Origin: JAJFJD01 sp965228975
Lineage (GTDB): Bacteria; Pseudomonadota; Alphaproteobacteria; UBA8366
Length of the DNA stretch: 64,000 nucleotides
Reading direction: 5' to 3'
Assembly: GCA_965228975.1 (NCBI GenBank)
Contig: OZ245851.1
Coordinates: 4,960,001 to 5,024,000, forward strand
Shown here: piece by piece, positions 24,021 through 32,037 of the stretch
Layout: the number at the start of each line of letters is the position of its first letter
Numbering within the stretch: the stretch's first letter is position 1
Translations under genes and position numbers: made by a program
Notes under the pieces: model-generated
Told to the model about the DNA's origin: nothing
Seen by the model: only the letters and a program-made list of their open reading frames with translations
The model's database searches: none

Positions 24021-24559
24021 GGATGCTCCCGACAATGCTGCTGTTGGCCGTGCTGGGGCTTCCGGGCGCCAGGGCCGCCGAGCCCGTTGGCATACCGCTG
24101 CACGAGACGCCGCGTTCTTTGCCAGGGCTCGCTTTCACTGACGGCGAAGGTCAGCCGCGGACGCTCGCCGACTTCCGGGGCAAGGTGGTGTTGCTAAACA
24201 TCTGGGCCACATGGTGCGGGCCCTGCCGGCGCGAGATGCCGACCCTCGACCGGCTCCAGGCGCGTCTCGGCGGCGATCGCTTCGAGGTCGTCGCGCTCTC
24301 CATCGACCGCGCGGGCATCGGAGTCGTCCGTGTGTTCTTCGACGAGATCGACATCGCGCACCTGAGCATCTTCATCGACGAGAGCGGGCGCGCGGCCCGC
24401 GACCTCAAGATCTTGGGCCTGCCGGCCACGCTGCTCGTCGGGCGTGACGGGCGGGAGCTCGGGCGCCTCGTCGGCCCGGCGGAGTGGGACACGCCGGAGA
24501 TGATCGCCTTCATAGAGACCGTGATCGCCGAACATACAGGAAAGGGAACAAGACCATGA
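24017..24559 (+). CDS. TlpA-like periplasmic thioredoxin
   Basis: Exported 180-residue thioredoxin-fold protein. The signal peptide is at residues 1-20, the redox motif WCGPC near residues 71-75 and the cis-Pro in LGLPATL. ATG 24017 overlaps the preceding stop; the frame is open upstream but that stretch is the preceding gene in another frame. TlpA proteins reduce SCO and CuA cysteines, and an SCO gene follows downstream, so this may keep it reduced. Confidence 0.9.
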   Translation: MRMLPTMLLLAVLGLPGARAAEPVGIPLHETPRSLPGLAFTDGEGQPRTLADFRGKVVLLNIWATWCGPCRREMPTLDRLQARLGGDRFEVVALSIDRAGIGVVRVFFDEIDIAHLSIFIDESGRAARDLKILGLPATLLVGRDGRELGRLVGPAEWDTPEMIAFIETVIAEHTGKGTRP

Positions 24560-24870
24560 CCATCGAGGGCGGCCCCAACGGGGCCGTACAGCCTACGCCA
24601 TCACGCACTCTTCCGCCCTGGTTGACACGGCGACGGATCCTCACGTTCGCGGGTATCGCGACTGTGGCCGTCGGACTCTTCCTGAACTGGAACTGGCTGA
24701 CAGCAATTGGAGCCGCGCCGATCCTCCTCAGCCTCGCGCCGTGTCTCGCCATGTGCGCGCTCGGTCTGTGTATGCGCGGCGGCGGCGCGGGTGCTTGCCA
24801 GACCCACGGCAACCCACCCGTCAGGACAGGATCGCCTGACGTTACCTCTCGGCGTTCCGGAGAACTCTGA
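24556..24870 (+). CDS. Small two-helix membrane protein with Cys cluster
   Basis: A 104-residue protein from ATG 24556 (coupled by ATGA). It has two hydrophobic stretches, the second with the pattern APCLAMCALGLCM, and a polar tail. This cysteine-spaced helix could bind metal in the membrane. No family was recognised with certainty. Confidence 0.7.
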   Translation: MTIEGGPNGAVQPTPSRTLPPWLTRRRILTFAGIATVAVGLFLNWNWLTAIGAAPILLSLAPCLAMCALGLCMRGGGAGACQTHGNPPVRTGSPDVTSRRSGEL

Positions 24871-24898
24871 GATTTACACACAAGAAAGGAGATAGACC

Positions 24899-25165
24899 AT
24901 GCGAAATACATTCAAGGCCTTGGCTGTTATCGGCGGTTTGTTCGCTGCGACATCCCTGGCGCTCGCTGACGAGCAACAGCCGCGTCAGCCCGAAGGACAG
25001 ATGCCGGGAATGATGCGGGGCGAAAACGGGATGCCCGGCATGATGGGCATGATGCAGCAGATGCAGCAGATGAGTCCGATGATGGAGCAATGCCGCGAAA
25101 TGATGGCCGCCATGACGGAGCACATGAAGTCACGCTCGCACGCGCCGGACTCTCACGAAGGCTGA
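24899..25165 (+). CDS. Exported Met-rich protein
   Basis: 88-residue exported protein, signal peptide to about residue 22, then a Met-rich body (MPGMMR, MPGMMGMMQQMQQM, MMEQCREMMAAM). Such runs bind Cu(I) or Ag(I). A strong AAAGGAG site precedes it. A GC-rich imperfect hairpin (about 25170-25205) follows its stop, without a T-run. Confidence 0.8.
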   Translation: MRNTFKALAVIGGLFAATSLALADEQQPRQPEGQMPGMMRGENGMPGMMGMMQQMQQMSPMMEQCREMMAAMTEHMKSRSHAPDSHEG

Positions 25166-25221
25166 CTATTATGGGCCCGCTCGGGCGTTTGGCCCGGGCG
25201 GCCGCCCATTGAGGTGACTCA

Positions 25222-25869
25222 ATGGTTTCTTTCACATCCCCGAGTCTGGCCCGTATTCGATATGCCCTCTGGGGTCTCGCTGTCGTCGCGGCGCTCGTTC
25301 TTACGGGTCTTTACATCGTAGGGACGCCGGCCCCGCAGGACAGCCGGCAGGCGACCCAATCTGGTGAAGCGGCCGTCCGCTCGGAATTCACATTGACCGA
25401 TCACACCGGAGAACGCGTAACCGAGGCCCACTTTCTCGGACGCTGGCAGATGGTGTTCTTCGGGTTCACCTATTGTCCCGATGTTTGTCCCACGACACTG
25501 GCCTACATCGCAACTGTCCTCGACACGCTCGAAGAGACCGCGAACAAGATCGCGCCCCTCTTCATCACGGTCGACCCCGTCCGCGACACGCCGAAGGTGA
25601 TGGCCGAATATGTCTCGGCGTTCCATCCCAGGCTCGTCGGCTTAACCGGCAGTGAGGTGGACGTCGCCGCCGCGGCTCACGCCTTTCGCGTCTACTACGA
25701 ACGGATGGAGGAGGACAGCGCCCCGGACGGTTATCTCATGGCGCATTCGGGCCACATCTACCTCATGACCCCCGAAGGGCGCTTCGAGGCTGTCTTTCGC
25801 GAAGGCGACCAGCCCCCGGAAGAGATGGCCCGGAAGATTCAAAACATCATGGAGAAATACGGAAAATGA
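25222..25869 (+). CDS. SCO1/SenC family copper chaperone (copy 3)
   Basis: Third SCO protein of the window (215 aa) with a membrane anchor (residues 12-34), CPDVCP copper motif and distal His in LMAHSG. It is much more like copy 1 than copy 2 (shared VFFGFTYCPDVCPTTL and SDGYLM/PDGYLM blocks). It is coupled by ATGA to a PCuAC gene. It begins the second SCO-PCuAC module. Confidence 0.93.
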   Translation: MVSFTSPSLARIRYALWGLAVVAALVLTGLYIVGTPAPQDSRQATQSGEAAVRSEFTLTDHTGERVTEAHFLGRWQMVFFGFTYCPDVCPTTLAYIATVLDTLEETANKIAPLFITVDPVRDTPKVMAEYVSAFHPRLVGLTGSEVDVAAAAHAFRVYYERMEEDSAPDGYLMAHSGHIYLMTPEGRFEAVFREGDQPPEEMARKIQNIMEKYGK

Positions 25870-26315
25870 GAACCGCCCTTCTGATCGTCGCGGTCCTGAC
25901 TTTGTTGCCGCAATCCGCGATGGCCGAGGAGACGGTCCGTATCGTCGAGCCGTGGGCGCGAGCCACCATTCTCGCGACCCGTCCCGGCGCCGCCTATCTG
26001 ACCATAGAGAGCGCTCGCGGCGACCGGTTGCTCTCGGTCGAGAGCCCTGTCGCCGACCGGGTGATGATCCACGCTAGCGATAACAACGACGGCGTCAATC
26101 GGATGGTGCATCTCGACACGCTGGATTTGCCGGCCGGCAAGTCGGTCGTGCTCGCTCCGGGCGGTACGCATCTAATGCTGATGGGCCTGAAAGAGCGGCT
26201 TATTGAAGGTGCGCGTGTTCCCGTCACCCTACAGTTCGAAAGGGCCGGCGAGGTAACGATCACTGTCCCGGTGCTCGGCATCGGGGCCAGGGGTCCGACG
26301 GAGGATATCCAATGA
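25866..26315 (+). CDS. PCuAC-type periplasmic copper chaperone (copy 2)
   Basis: 149-residue PCuAC protein with a signal peptide ending near AMAEE and the motif residues His/Met in IHASDNNDGVNRM and GGTHLMLM. It is a homologue of 1165-1650 with the same blocks (VEPWARA, ILATRPGAAYLTI). It is overlapped by the SCO gene before it and the SCO-like gene after it. Confidence 0.92.
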   Translation: MRTALLIVAVLTLLPQSAMAEETVRIVEPWARATILATRPGAAYLTIESARGDRLLSVESPVADRVMIHASDNNDGVNRMVHLDTLDLPAGKSVVLAPGGTHLMLMGLKERLIEGARVPVTLQFERAGEVTITVPVLGIGARGPTEDIQ

Positions 26316-26938
26316 AGGGCCTCCTGATCCTAGGCCTTCTAGTAACGACCGTGCCTGCTTTCGCCCATCACCCCGGAGAACGATTGGACGAGGTGATGGC
26401 CGGGAAAGAGCCTGCCTTCGAGCCGACGGACCTCCGGTCGATGCCGGACCTGGCGCTGACTAATGAGCAAGGCGCAATGCTGACCCTCCGCGGCCTGCGA
26501 GAGACCATCGTTGTTTTGAGCTTCGTGCCCCGCGATTGCGGCGCCCCCTGTACGGAGCAACAGGACATCCTCGCCTCTGTGCAGGAGCAGGTGAACATCA
26601 CGCCCATGAAGCAGATGGTAACGTTCGTGACGATCCATGACCGCAGCGTCTCTATCGGTGCACGATGGGACCATGTCAATTGGCAATCGGCGGCGCCACG
26701 AGACGAAACGGTGGCCGAGAGTGTCCGCCGTTTCACCGCGCTGAGCGATCGGAACCCGTCGTCCCCGCTCGTTCACATCATCGATCGGAGCAGCCGGCAT
26801 GCTGGCCTATTTCACGGAACCGGATTCCGGCAAATCAACCTCGTCCTCTATATCAACGGCCTGACGAACGCGCCCGTGGTTGCTGACAAGTCAGAACCCG
26901 ATACTTGGTGGGATAGCGTCTTGGGGCTGTTCAAATGA
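26312..26938 (+). CDS. SCO-like exported thioredoxin-fold protein
   Basis: 208-residue exported protein with a signal peptide to about residue 18. The fold is SCO-like: LTNEQGAMLTLRGLRE, then Cys76 and Cys80 (CGAPC, the C-x3-C spacing of SCO). The classical CPDVCP context is lost. Later histidines occur in LVHIIDRS and GLFHGTG. It is coupled to PCuAC by ATGA. A diverged SCO with altered metal or redox function is likely. Confidence 0.78.
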   Translation: MKGLLILGLLVTTVPAFAHHPGERLDEVMAGKEPAFEPTDLRSMPDLALTNEQGAMLTLRGLRETIVVLSFVPRDCGAPCTEQQDILASVQEQVNITPMKQMVTFVTIHDRSVSIGARWDHVNWQSAAPRDETVAESVRRFTALSDRNPSSPLVHIIDRSSRHAGLFHGTGFRQINLVLYINGLTNAPVVADKSEPDTWWDSVLGLFK

Positions 26939-27510
26939 GTGCTCCCGGGACAGCGAGCGCGCGCGGTCGTGGCGACCGTACGTTCTCATGGCTGAGGACG
27001 TTGCGACGCTACATGGGTTTCGTGGCGGTTGCGAACCTGATCTGGGAATTCGCGCATATGCCGCTCTACACGCTGTGGGAAACAGGCTCGGCAGGAGAAA
27101 TCATCTTCGCTGCCGTTCATTGCACCGGTGGAGACATCCTCATCGCGCTCAGCGCTATCATGCTTTCCCTATTCCTTCTCGGCAACGGGGCGTGGCCCGC
27201 CGAACGCCGGTTTCCCGTCGTCGCGGGCACTGTCGCCTTCGGCCTTGCCTATACGATTTTCAGTGAATGGCTGAACATCGAGATACGGCAGGCTTGGGCG
27301 TATCGCGACCTGATGCCGGTGATCCCGCTGATCGATGCGGGGTTGAGCCCGGTGTTGCAGTGGGTCGCAGTCCCGCTTGGCGCCTTCTGGTGGGCGATGC
27401 GGCCGGTCCGCGACGCAGCGGGGGCCTCTCGAAGCGCGGGTGAATACGCGCGCCGGTCGAAACCGCCGCCAGATGCGGAGAGCACCTCTTTGGGGCTCGG
27501 TCGACGATAA
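26935..27510 (+). CDS. Polytopic membrane protein, unknown
   Basis: 191-residue protein with about five membrane helices and conserved-looking polar residues inside them (IWEFAHMPLYTLWE, HCTGGDILIAL, FSEWLNIEIRQAW). No named family recognised. It is the last gene tightly joined to the copper operon (overlap of four bases with the SCO-like gene), and a methyltransferase fragment follows 7 bp later. Confidence 0.75.
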   Translation: MSAPGTASARGRGDRTFSWLRTLRRYMGFVAVANLIWEFAHMPLYTLWETGSAGEIIFAAVHCTGGDILIALSAIMLSLFLLGNGAWPAERRFPVVAGTVAFGLAYTIFSEWLNIEIRQAWAYRDLMPVIPLIDAGLSPVLQWVAVPLGAFWWAMRPVRDAAGASRSAGEYARRSKPPPDAESTSLGLGRR

Positions 27511-27517
27511 GATCAAG

Positions 27518-27780
27518 ATGGGTTTCTACGGTAAGTATATTCTCCCGCGCCTAACCCACATGGCAATGCGGCAGCGGCAACTGGCTCCGTATCGCCGTCG
27601 TGCGGTTCCAGGGGCGGAGGGACGGGTGCTCGAAATTGGCGTCGGTTCCGGCATCAATCTCCCTATCTACTCCGACAAGGTCGAACGCGTGATCGGCATC
27701 GATCCTTCTGCCGAACTGTTGCGGATGGCGGCGGGCGCCGCGTGCAGCGTGAGCCTTGATGTGGAACTGATCGAGGGGCA
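27518..27780 (+). pseudogene. Class I SAM methyltransferase, 3' end cut off by IS6
   Basis: The N-terminal 87 residues are readable from ATG 27518: membrane-binding start (FYGKYILPRLTHMAMRQ), then the SAM motif VLEIGVGSGINLPIY and the acidic residue of VIGIDPSAELL. The reading ends in VELIEGH at the left end of the IS element. The rest of the gene is not found on the other side. It was the tail gene of the copper operon. Confidence 0.88.
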
Positions 27781-28569
27781 TTGTCACATTAACTCGTTTG
27801 GACATAGTCGGTTTCGGTACAAATTTGGCGTCACACAGCTAACGTTGCGCTTGACCATACATCGAACGACTCCTCTCGAAGCTGCTTGTAGATGGGTCGG
27901 GTAAGAAGGTGACGTTGATGATAGAAAGTGTTGTAAGTAGCGGATTGGATAGCCAGGAAACGCTGAGCAGATCCTGGTGATTTGAATCGCTGCATCTTTC
28001 GCTCGCGCCGACGGATGGGAAGATGTGAGTTTTCAGCGCGGTTGTTGGCTCTCAGTCCTTGATCATGAATCGCTGTCAGGCCGAATGCTCGAAAAGCGGA
28101 TCGGTAAGAGCGGAGTTTGTCCGTGACGATCCTGGTCGGCCTGAAACCTTGCCGCTTCAGGAGCTTTTTCATCAACTTTGTTGCTGCTTTCGCGTCTCGT
28201 CTGCGCTGAACGAGGAAGTCCAGAACCTCACCTTCGTTGTCTACAGCACGCCAGAGCCAGTAGCGCGTGCCACGAATGACTATGGCCATCTCATCCAAAT
28301 GCCAATGATCGCTCGGCGTTGGTCTCGCCTGCTTGAGGTTCGCGGCGACTTCCGAACCAAACTTCAAGAACCAACGGCGCACTGTTTCGTAGGACACATC
28401 TAACCCGCGTTCAGCGAACATCTCTTCGACGTCGCGAAAGCTAAGTGTGAACCTAGCGTACAACCATATCGAGTTCCGGATCACATCGGGTGGAAAACGA
28501 TGTCGTTTGAAGGAGAGTTGTCGCATCTGACAACATTACAGATTTCGACCACACGAGTTAACGTGACAA
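27781..28569 (-). mobile_element. IS6-family element (copy 3), intact
   Basis: Left end TTGTCACATTAACTCGT (27781-27797) and right end (28553-28569), whose complement is TTGTCACGTTAACTCGT, enclose one transposase. The flanking 8 bp (GAGGGGCA and AACCGTCC) differ, so no target duplication is present. A broken methyltransferase gene lies to the left and a broken dehydrogenase gene to the right. The element marks a recombination joint. Confidence 0.9.
27831..28526 (-). CDS. IS6-family transposase (copy 3)
   Basis: Complete 231-residue transposase. The start SFKRHRFPPDVIRNSIWL, HTH region FRDVEEMFAERGL and catalytic residues (Asp in HWHLDEMAIV, Asp in VTDKLRSY, Glu in NNRAENSHLP) are present and in one frame. 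It is of the same subgroup as 11868-12620, about half identical by eye. Confidence 0.93.
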   Translation of the reverse strand: MRQLSFKRHRFPPDVIRNSIWLYARFTLSFRDVEEMFAERGLDVSYETVRRWFLKFGSEVAANLKQARPTPSDHWHLDEMAIVIRGTRYWLWRAVDNEGEVLDFLVQRRRDAKAATKLMKKLLKRQGFRPTRIVTDKLRSYRSAFRAFGLTAIHDQGLRANNRAENSHLPIRRRERKMQRFKSPGSAQRFLAIQSATYNTFYHQRHLLTRPIYKQLREESFDVWSSATLAV

Positions 28570-28571
28570 AA

Positions 28572-29084
28572 CCGTCCGGGGACCTGTCGATCATCGTCGG
28601 CGGCGACGCCGAAGCGGTGGAAGCGTGCCGGCCGGCGTTCGAAGCCATGTCGGCGAAGATCTTTCATATGGGTGAGATCGGCCAGGGGCTCGCCATGAAG
28701 CTTTGCAACAATATGATCACCCAGTCGACCAGGGTGGTCATCGCCGAAGCGATGGCGCTGGGCGCAAAGGCCGGCCTCGACCCACAGCAAATGGTTGACG
28801 TGATCAGCGTCAGTACAGGGAATAGCAACAGTTTTCAGGCCGTTGCGCCGCGCTACCTGAGTGGCGATTTCTCGCCTGGCGGTACGATCGACATTTCATA
28901 CAAAGACCAGGAATTGGAGACTTCTTTCGCGAAGGCGCTGGGCGTACCGATGTTCATGGCCGCCGCCTCGCAGCAGGTCTATCAGATGGCCCGCGCGGCC
29001 GGCCTCAACAAGAAGGATGGCAGTTCAATGATCACGCTGTACGAGGACATGACCGGCGTGAAACTGGGGCCGCGGGAAGACTGA
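28572..29084 (+). pseudogene. 3-hydroxyisobutyrate dehydrogenase-family protein, 5' truncated
   Basis: The C-terminal half (about 170 aa) of a beta-hydroxyacid dehydrogenase is open from the IS edge to 29084. It carries GGDAEAVEACRPAFEAMS, the catalytic-region GQGLAMKLCNNM with the expected Lys and Asn, and the end GSSMITLYEDM. The NAD-binding half (GxGxMG) is missing. It was cut by the same event that placed the IS6 element. Confidence 0.9.
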
Positions 29085-29198
29085 GCCAACTTGGCCTGAA
29101 CGCAGAATCGGGTAATTGAGAGGCCCTGGTGAGTGATCCGATGTGAAGTTCCCCCGGTTTGATGGACACTTTTCATCTGATGAAGGAGAGTGTTTTTC

Positions 29199-29282
29199 AT
29201 GCTGAGAATGAGGAACCCGTACCCTACGGAATTTAGGGATCAGATCGTCGCATTGGCCGAATGGTTTCAGTTGGCAACCTGA
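29199..29282 (+). pseudogene. IS3-family OrfA N-terminal remnant
   Basis: The 27-codon frame MLRMRNPYPTEFRDQIVALAEWF matches the start of IS3-type OrfA (consensus RRPYPxEFRxQIVAL). IS3-like end sequence lies just upstream (29140-29190). Nothing more of the element follows; the rest of the 29085-29409 gap contains no gene that I can see. Confidence 0.6.
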
Positions 29283-29409
29283 ATGCCTGAGACCCGAACC
29301 TTTTACAGGCCGGTACAGTTTGGCCTGACAGTGCCCCATGCTACCATCTCGATGTTTTTCAGCGATGAGCCCTGTCAAGACGGCGCCGCTGCAGTCGAAA
29401 GAGGTGTGC

Positions 29410-30648
29410 ATGGTTGGCGTCTATGACGGCCTGACGGTGATCGAGCTCGCAGACCGTCGCAATCAATGGGCGGGCAAGTTGCTCTGCGATGGCGGTGCTC
29501 GAGTCATCCAGATTGAACCTGTCGAGGGAAGTCCGGGCCGCTGGTGCGGTCCGTTCGTCGACGACGAACCGGACCCCGACCGCTGCATCGACTATTGGTG
29601 GTACAACACCGGCAAAGAGAGCCTTGCGCTCGATATATCACGTCCGGTCGCCGGCCCGCTCGTCAGAAAGCTGCTGACCCGAGCCGACGTGTTCCTCGAC
29701 AGCGCGTTGCCCGGCACGCTGGCCGAACTCGGCCTCGACTACCCGTCGCTGGCGTCGAACAAGGGCCTTATTCATGTCTCACTCACCGATTTCGGCCAGG
29801 ACGGCCCCTGGCGCGACTACGTCATGAACGATCACGCGCATCTTGCGCTGGGCGGACAGATGTCGAGCTCGGGTTATTCCGATCCGAAGGAGTCACCCAT
29901 CGGCGGGCAGGGCCGACACGCCTGGCACATGGGCTGCGCGTTCGTGCTGTACGGTATTACCGTCGCCCTGTTCGAGCGCGAGAGCTCGGGCGCTGGGCAG
30001 TATATCGACGTCTCGATACACGATGCTTGCGCGATGGGCACGGAGGCCGCCGTGCCGCAGTGGATGTATTACGGTTCGACGATGTACCGTCACACCGGCA
30101 TGCACGCCAATCCCAAGCGGCTGCCGCCCCTGCAGCTACCGACGGCCGATGGCAAATACATCATCGCGGTGATGCAGAATTTCGGCCCGCGGGTCTGGAA
30201 GTATCTGATCTCGTGGATGGACGAGAAGGGCGTGACAGGCGAACTGCACGACCCGAAATTCCAGGACGAAGCGTATCGCATGTCGGAATACCGCACGGGC
30301 AACGTCATACGCGACGCCGTCGCGCGCCTGATCGCCGCCAGCGACGGCGAAGAATGCTTCCACCGGGCGCAGTCGAACGGAATCTCCTGGGGCCTGGTGC
30401 ACGCGGCCGAAGAAAATTACGACGTCGCGCATTACCGGCAGCGCGACTATTGGCGCGAGATCGAGCATCCGGAGATCGGCCGTGCGATCCCCTATCCGCG
30501 CGGTCCGTTCGATTGCGACGCGCTGGGCATCGAGCCGCGCGGACGCGCCCCGCATCTTGGCGAGAACACCGATTCCATACTGACGCAGGATCTGGGTCTG
30601 TCGGCCGAAGCGGTCTCGGCGCTGCGCAACTCGGGAGCGGTCCGATGA
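29410..30648 (+). CDS. Family III CoA-transferase (catalytic subunit type)
   Basis: 412-residue CaiB/BaiF family protein that moves CoA between carboxylic acids through an aspartyl-CoA intermediate. The probable catalytic Asp205 lies in DVSIHDACA, where formyl-CoA transferase has QDAV. Family blocks VIELADRRNQWAGKLL and VLYGITVALFERE are visible. ATG 29410 is chosen because earlier codons are unlike the family. It is coupled by ATGA to a second CoA-transferase that lacks this Asp, so the pair probably makes a heteromer, as BbsE/BbsF do. Confidence 0.88.
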   Translation: MVGVYDGLTVIELADRRNQWAGKLLCDGGARVIQIEPVEGSPGRWCGPFVDDEPDPDRCIDYWWYNTGKESLALDISRPVAGPLVRKLLTRADVFLDSALPGTLAELGLDYPSLASNKGLIHVSLTDFGQDGPWRDYVMNDHAHLALGGQMSSSGYSDPKESPIGGQGRHAWHMGCAFVLYGITVALFERESSGAGQYIDVSIHDACAMGTEAAVPQWMYYGSTMYRHTGMHANPKRLPPLQLPTADGKYIIAVMQNFGPRVWKYLISWMDEKGVTGELHDPKFQDEAYRMSEYRTGNVIRDAVARLIAASDGEECFHRAQSNGISWGLVHAAEENYDVAHYRQRDYWREIEHPEIGRAIPYPRGPFDCDALGIEPRGRAPHLGENTDSILTQDLGLSAEAVSALRNSGAVR

Positions 30649-32012
30649 GCAGCGGGTCCCATAAACGCACCGGCGTGCTGAGCGGTATCCGCGTTCTCGA
30701 CTTCAGCTGGAAGACCGTCGGCCCGTGGGCACCGCGCCTTCTAACCCATTACGGGGCGGAGGTGATCCATGTCGAGCGCGCCGACGGCTGGGACAGTCAC
30801 CGCTACAACGCCACCCCCAGCATCATGAGCGACGACCCGCAACCTGTCGATTTGCCTGGCGCCAAGCAGACGCACATAGACCCGCAATTCAATACGCTGC
30901 GCGAAGAGTCGGCCGCCGAGGCAAAAGAACAGCAGGCCCTGTATGCCGCGCCATACTTCAACACCCTGCATCACGGCAAGCTTGCCATCAGCCTTAATGT
31001 GAAGAGCCCGGAGGGGTTGAAGATCGTCGATCGACTGATCGGCACCTGCGACGCGCTGGTTGAAAATTTCAGCGGCGGGGTCCTGGCGAGTTGGGGGCTT
31101 ACATGGGAGAAGATGCAGGAGATCAATCCCCGGCTCGTCTATATGAGCACGACGGGCTTTGGGCACACTGGCGACTGGAAGGGGTACCGCAGCTTCGGAC
31201 CGACCGCCGCGGCGCAATCGGGCCTTTCGCTCGCCTCGGGGCTGCCCGGGAAGCCGCCCGCGGGATGGGGCTTTTCCTACCTGGACGTCATGGGTGGCTG
31301 GATGGGCGGGGTGGCGCTGGTACAGGGCCTGCTGCAGGCGAAGAAGACCGGCAAGGGCGCCCGCATCGACTACTCGGTGACGGAAGGGGCGATGTCGATG
31401 CTCGGTACCTATTTGCTCGACTATCAGGTCAATGGCCGGCCCACCCGGAGGCCGGATTTCCCGCCGGGCAACCGCTCCGTCTTTCCCGCGCTTGCGCCGC
31501 ACAATACCTACCGCTGCGCCGGACAGGACCGTGTCGGCCAGGACTGGTGGATCTTCATCGCCTGCGAGACGCAGGCGCAGTTCGAGGCCCTGTGCGGCGT
31601 GATGGAGCAGCCTGCGCTGGCGCTCGACCCTAAATTCGCCACCAACGAGGCGCGGGTCGCCAATCAGGATGCGCTCGACGCGATCATCGGCCGCTGGACC
31701 CGTCCGCGGCGCCGCTACGCCATCATGCGTCAGTGCCAGGCGGCGGGCATCATCGCGGCCCCGGTGCAGAGCGCCGAAGACCGGGTTGAATACGATGCGC
31801 AGCTGCAGCATCGCCAGATGTATCCGATCATCGAGCATCCCGAGCTGGGCGCCGTGCCCAACGAAGGCTACCCGGTGAAGATGTCGCGCACGCCCGCCTT
31901 CGTGCACGGGCGCGCGCCCACCTATGGGGAACACAATCAATACGTCTATGGCGAGCTGCTCGGCATGAGCGACGAAGAGATTCGTTCGCTGCGCGAGCGC
32001 GGCGTCATTTAG
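30645..32012 (+). CDS. Family III CoA-transferase (partner lacking catalytic Asp)
   Basis: 455-residue CoA-transferase III protein. The family start is clear (GIRVLDFSWKTVGPWAPRLL). At the position of the catalytic Asp the sequence reads DYSVTEGAMS, giving Glu247. This fits a non-catalytic subunit in a heteromeric transferase. It overlaps the preceding gene by four bases. The substrate is not determined; the thiolase/DUF35 genes downstream suggest a CoA-ester of a branched, aromatic or alicyclic acid. Confidence 0.88.
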   Translation: MSSGSHKRTGVLSGIRVLDFSWKTVGPWAPRLLTHYGAEVIHVERADGWDSHRYNATPSIMSDDPQPVDLPGAKQTHIDPQFNTLREESAAEAKEQQALYAAPYFNTLHHGKLAISLNVKSPEGLKIVDRLIGTCDALVENFSGGVLASWGLTWEKMQEINPRLVYMSTTGFGHTGDWKGYRSFGPTAAAQSGLSLASGLPGKPPAGWGFSYLDVMGGWMGGVALVQGLLQAKKTGKGARIDYSVTEGAMSMLGTYLLDYQVNGRPTRRPDFPPGNRSVFPALAPHNTYRCAGQDRVGQDWWIFIACETQAQFEALCGVMEQPALALDPKFATNEARVANQDALDAIIGRWTRPRRRYAIMRQCQAAGIIAAPVQSAEDRVEYDAQLQHRQMYPIIEHPELGAVPNEGYPVKMSRTPAFVHGRAPTYGEHNQYVYGELLGMSDEEIRSLRERGVI

Positions 32013-32037
32013 CGGACAGTCAATCGGGAGACAGTCA

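Noticed and set aside
29544..30644. Possible long N-terminal extension of the second CoA-transferase
   Set aside because: The stretch is the first CoA-transferase read out of frame; the true start at 30645 overlaps its stop.
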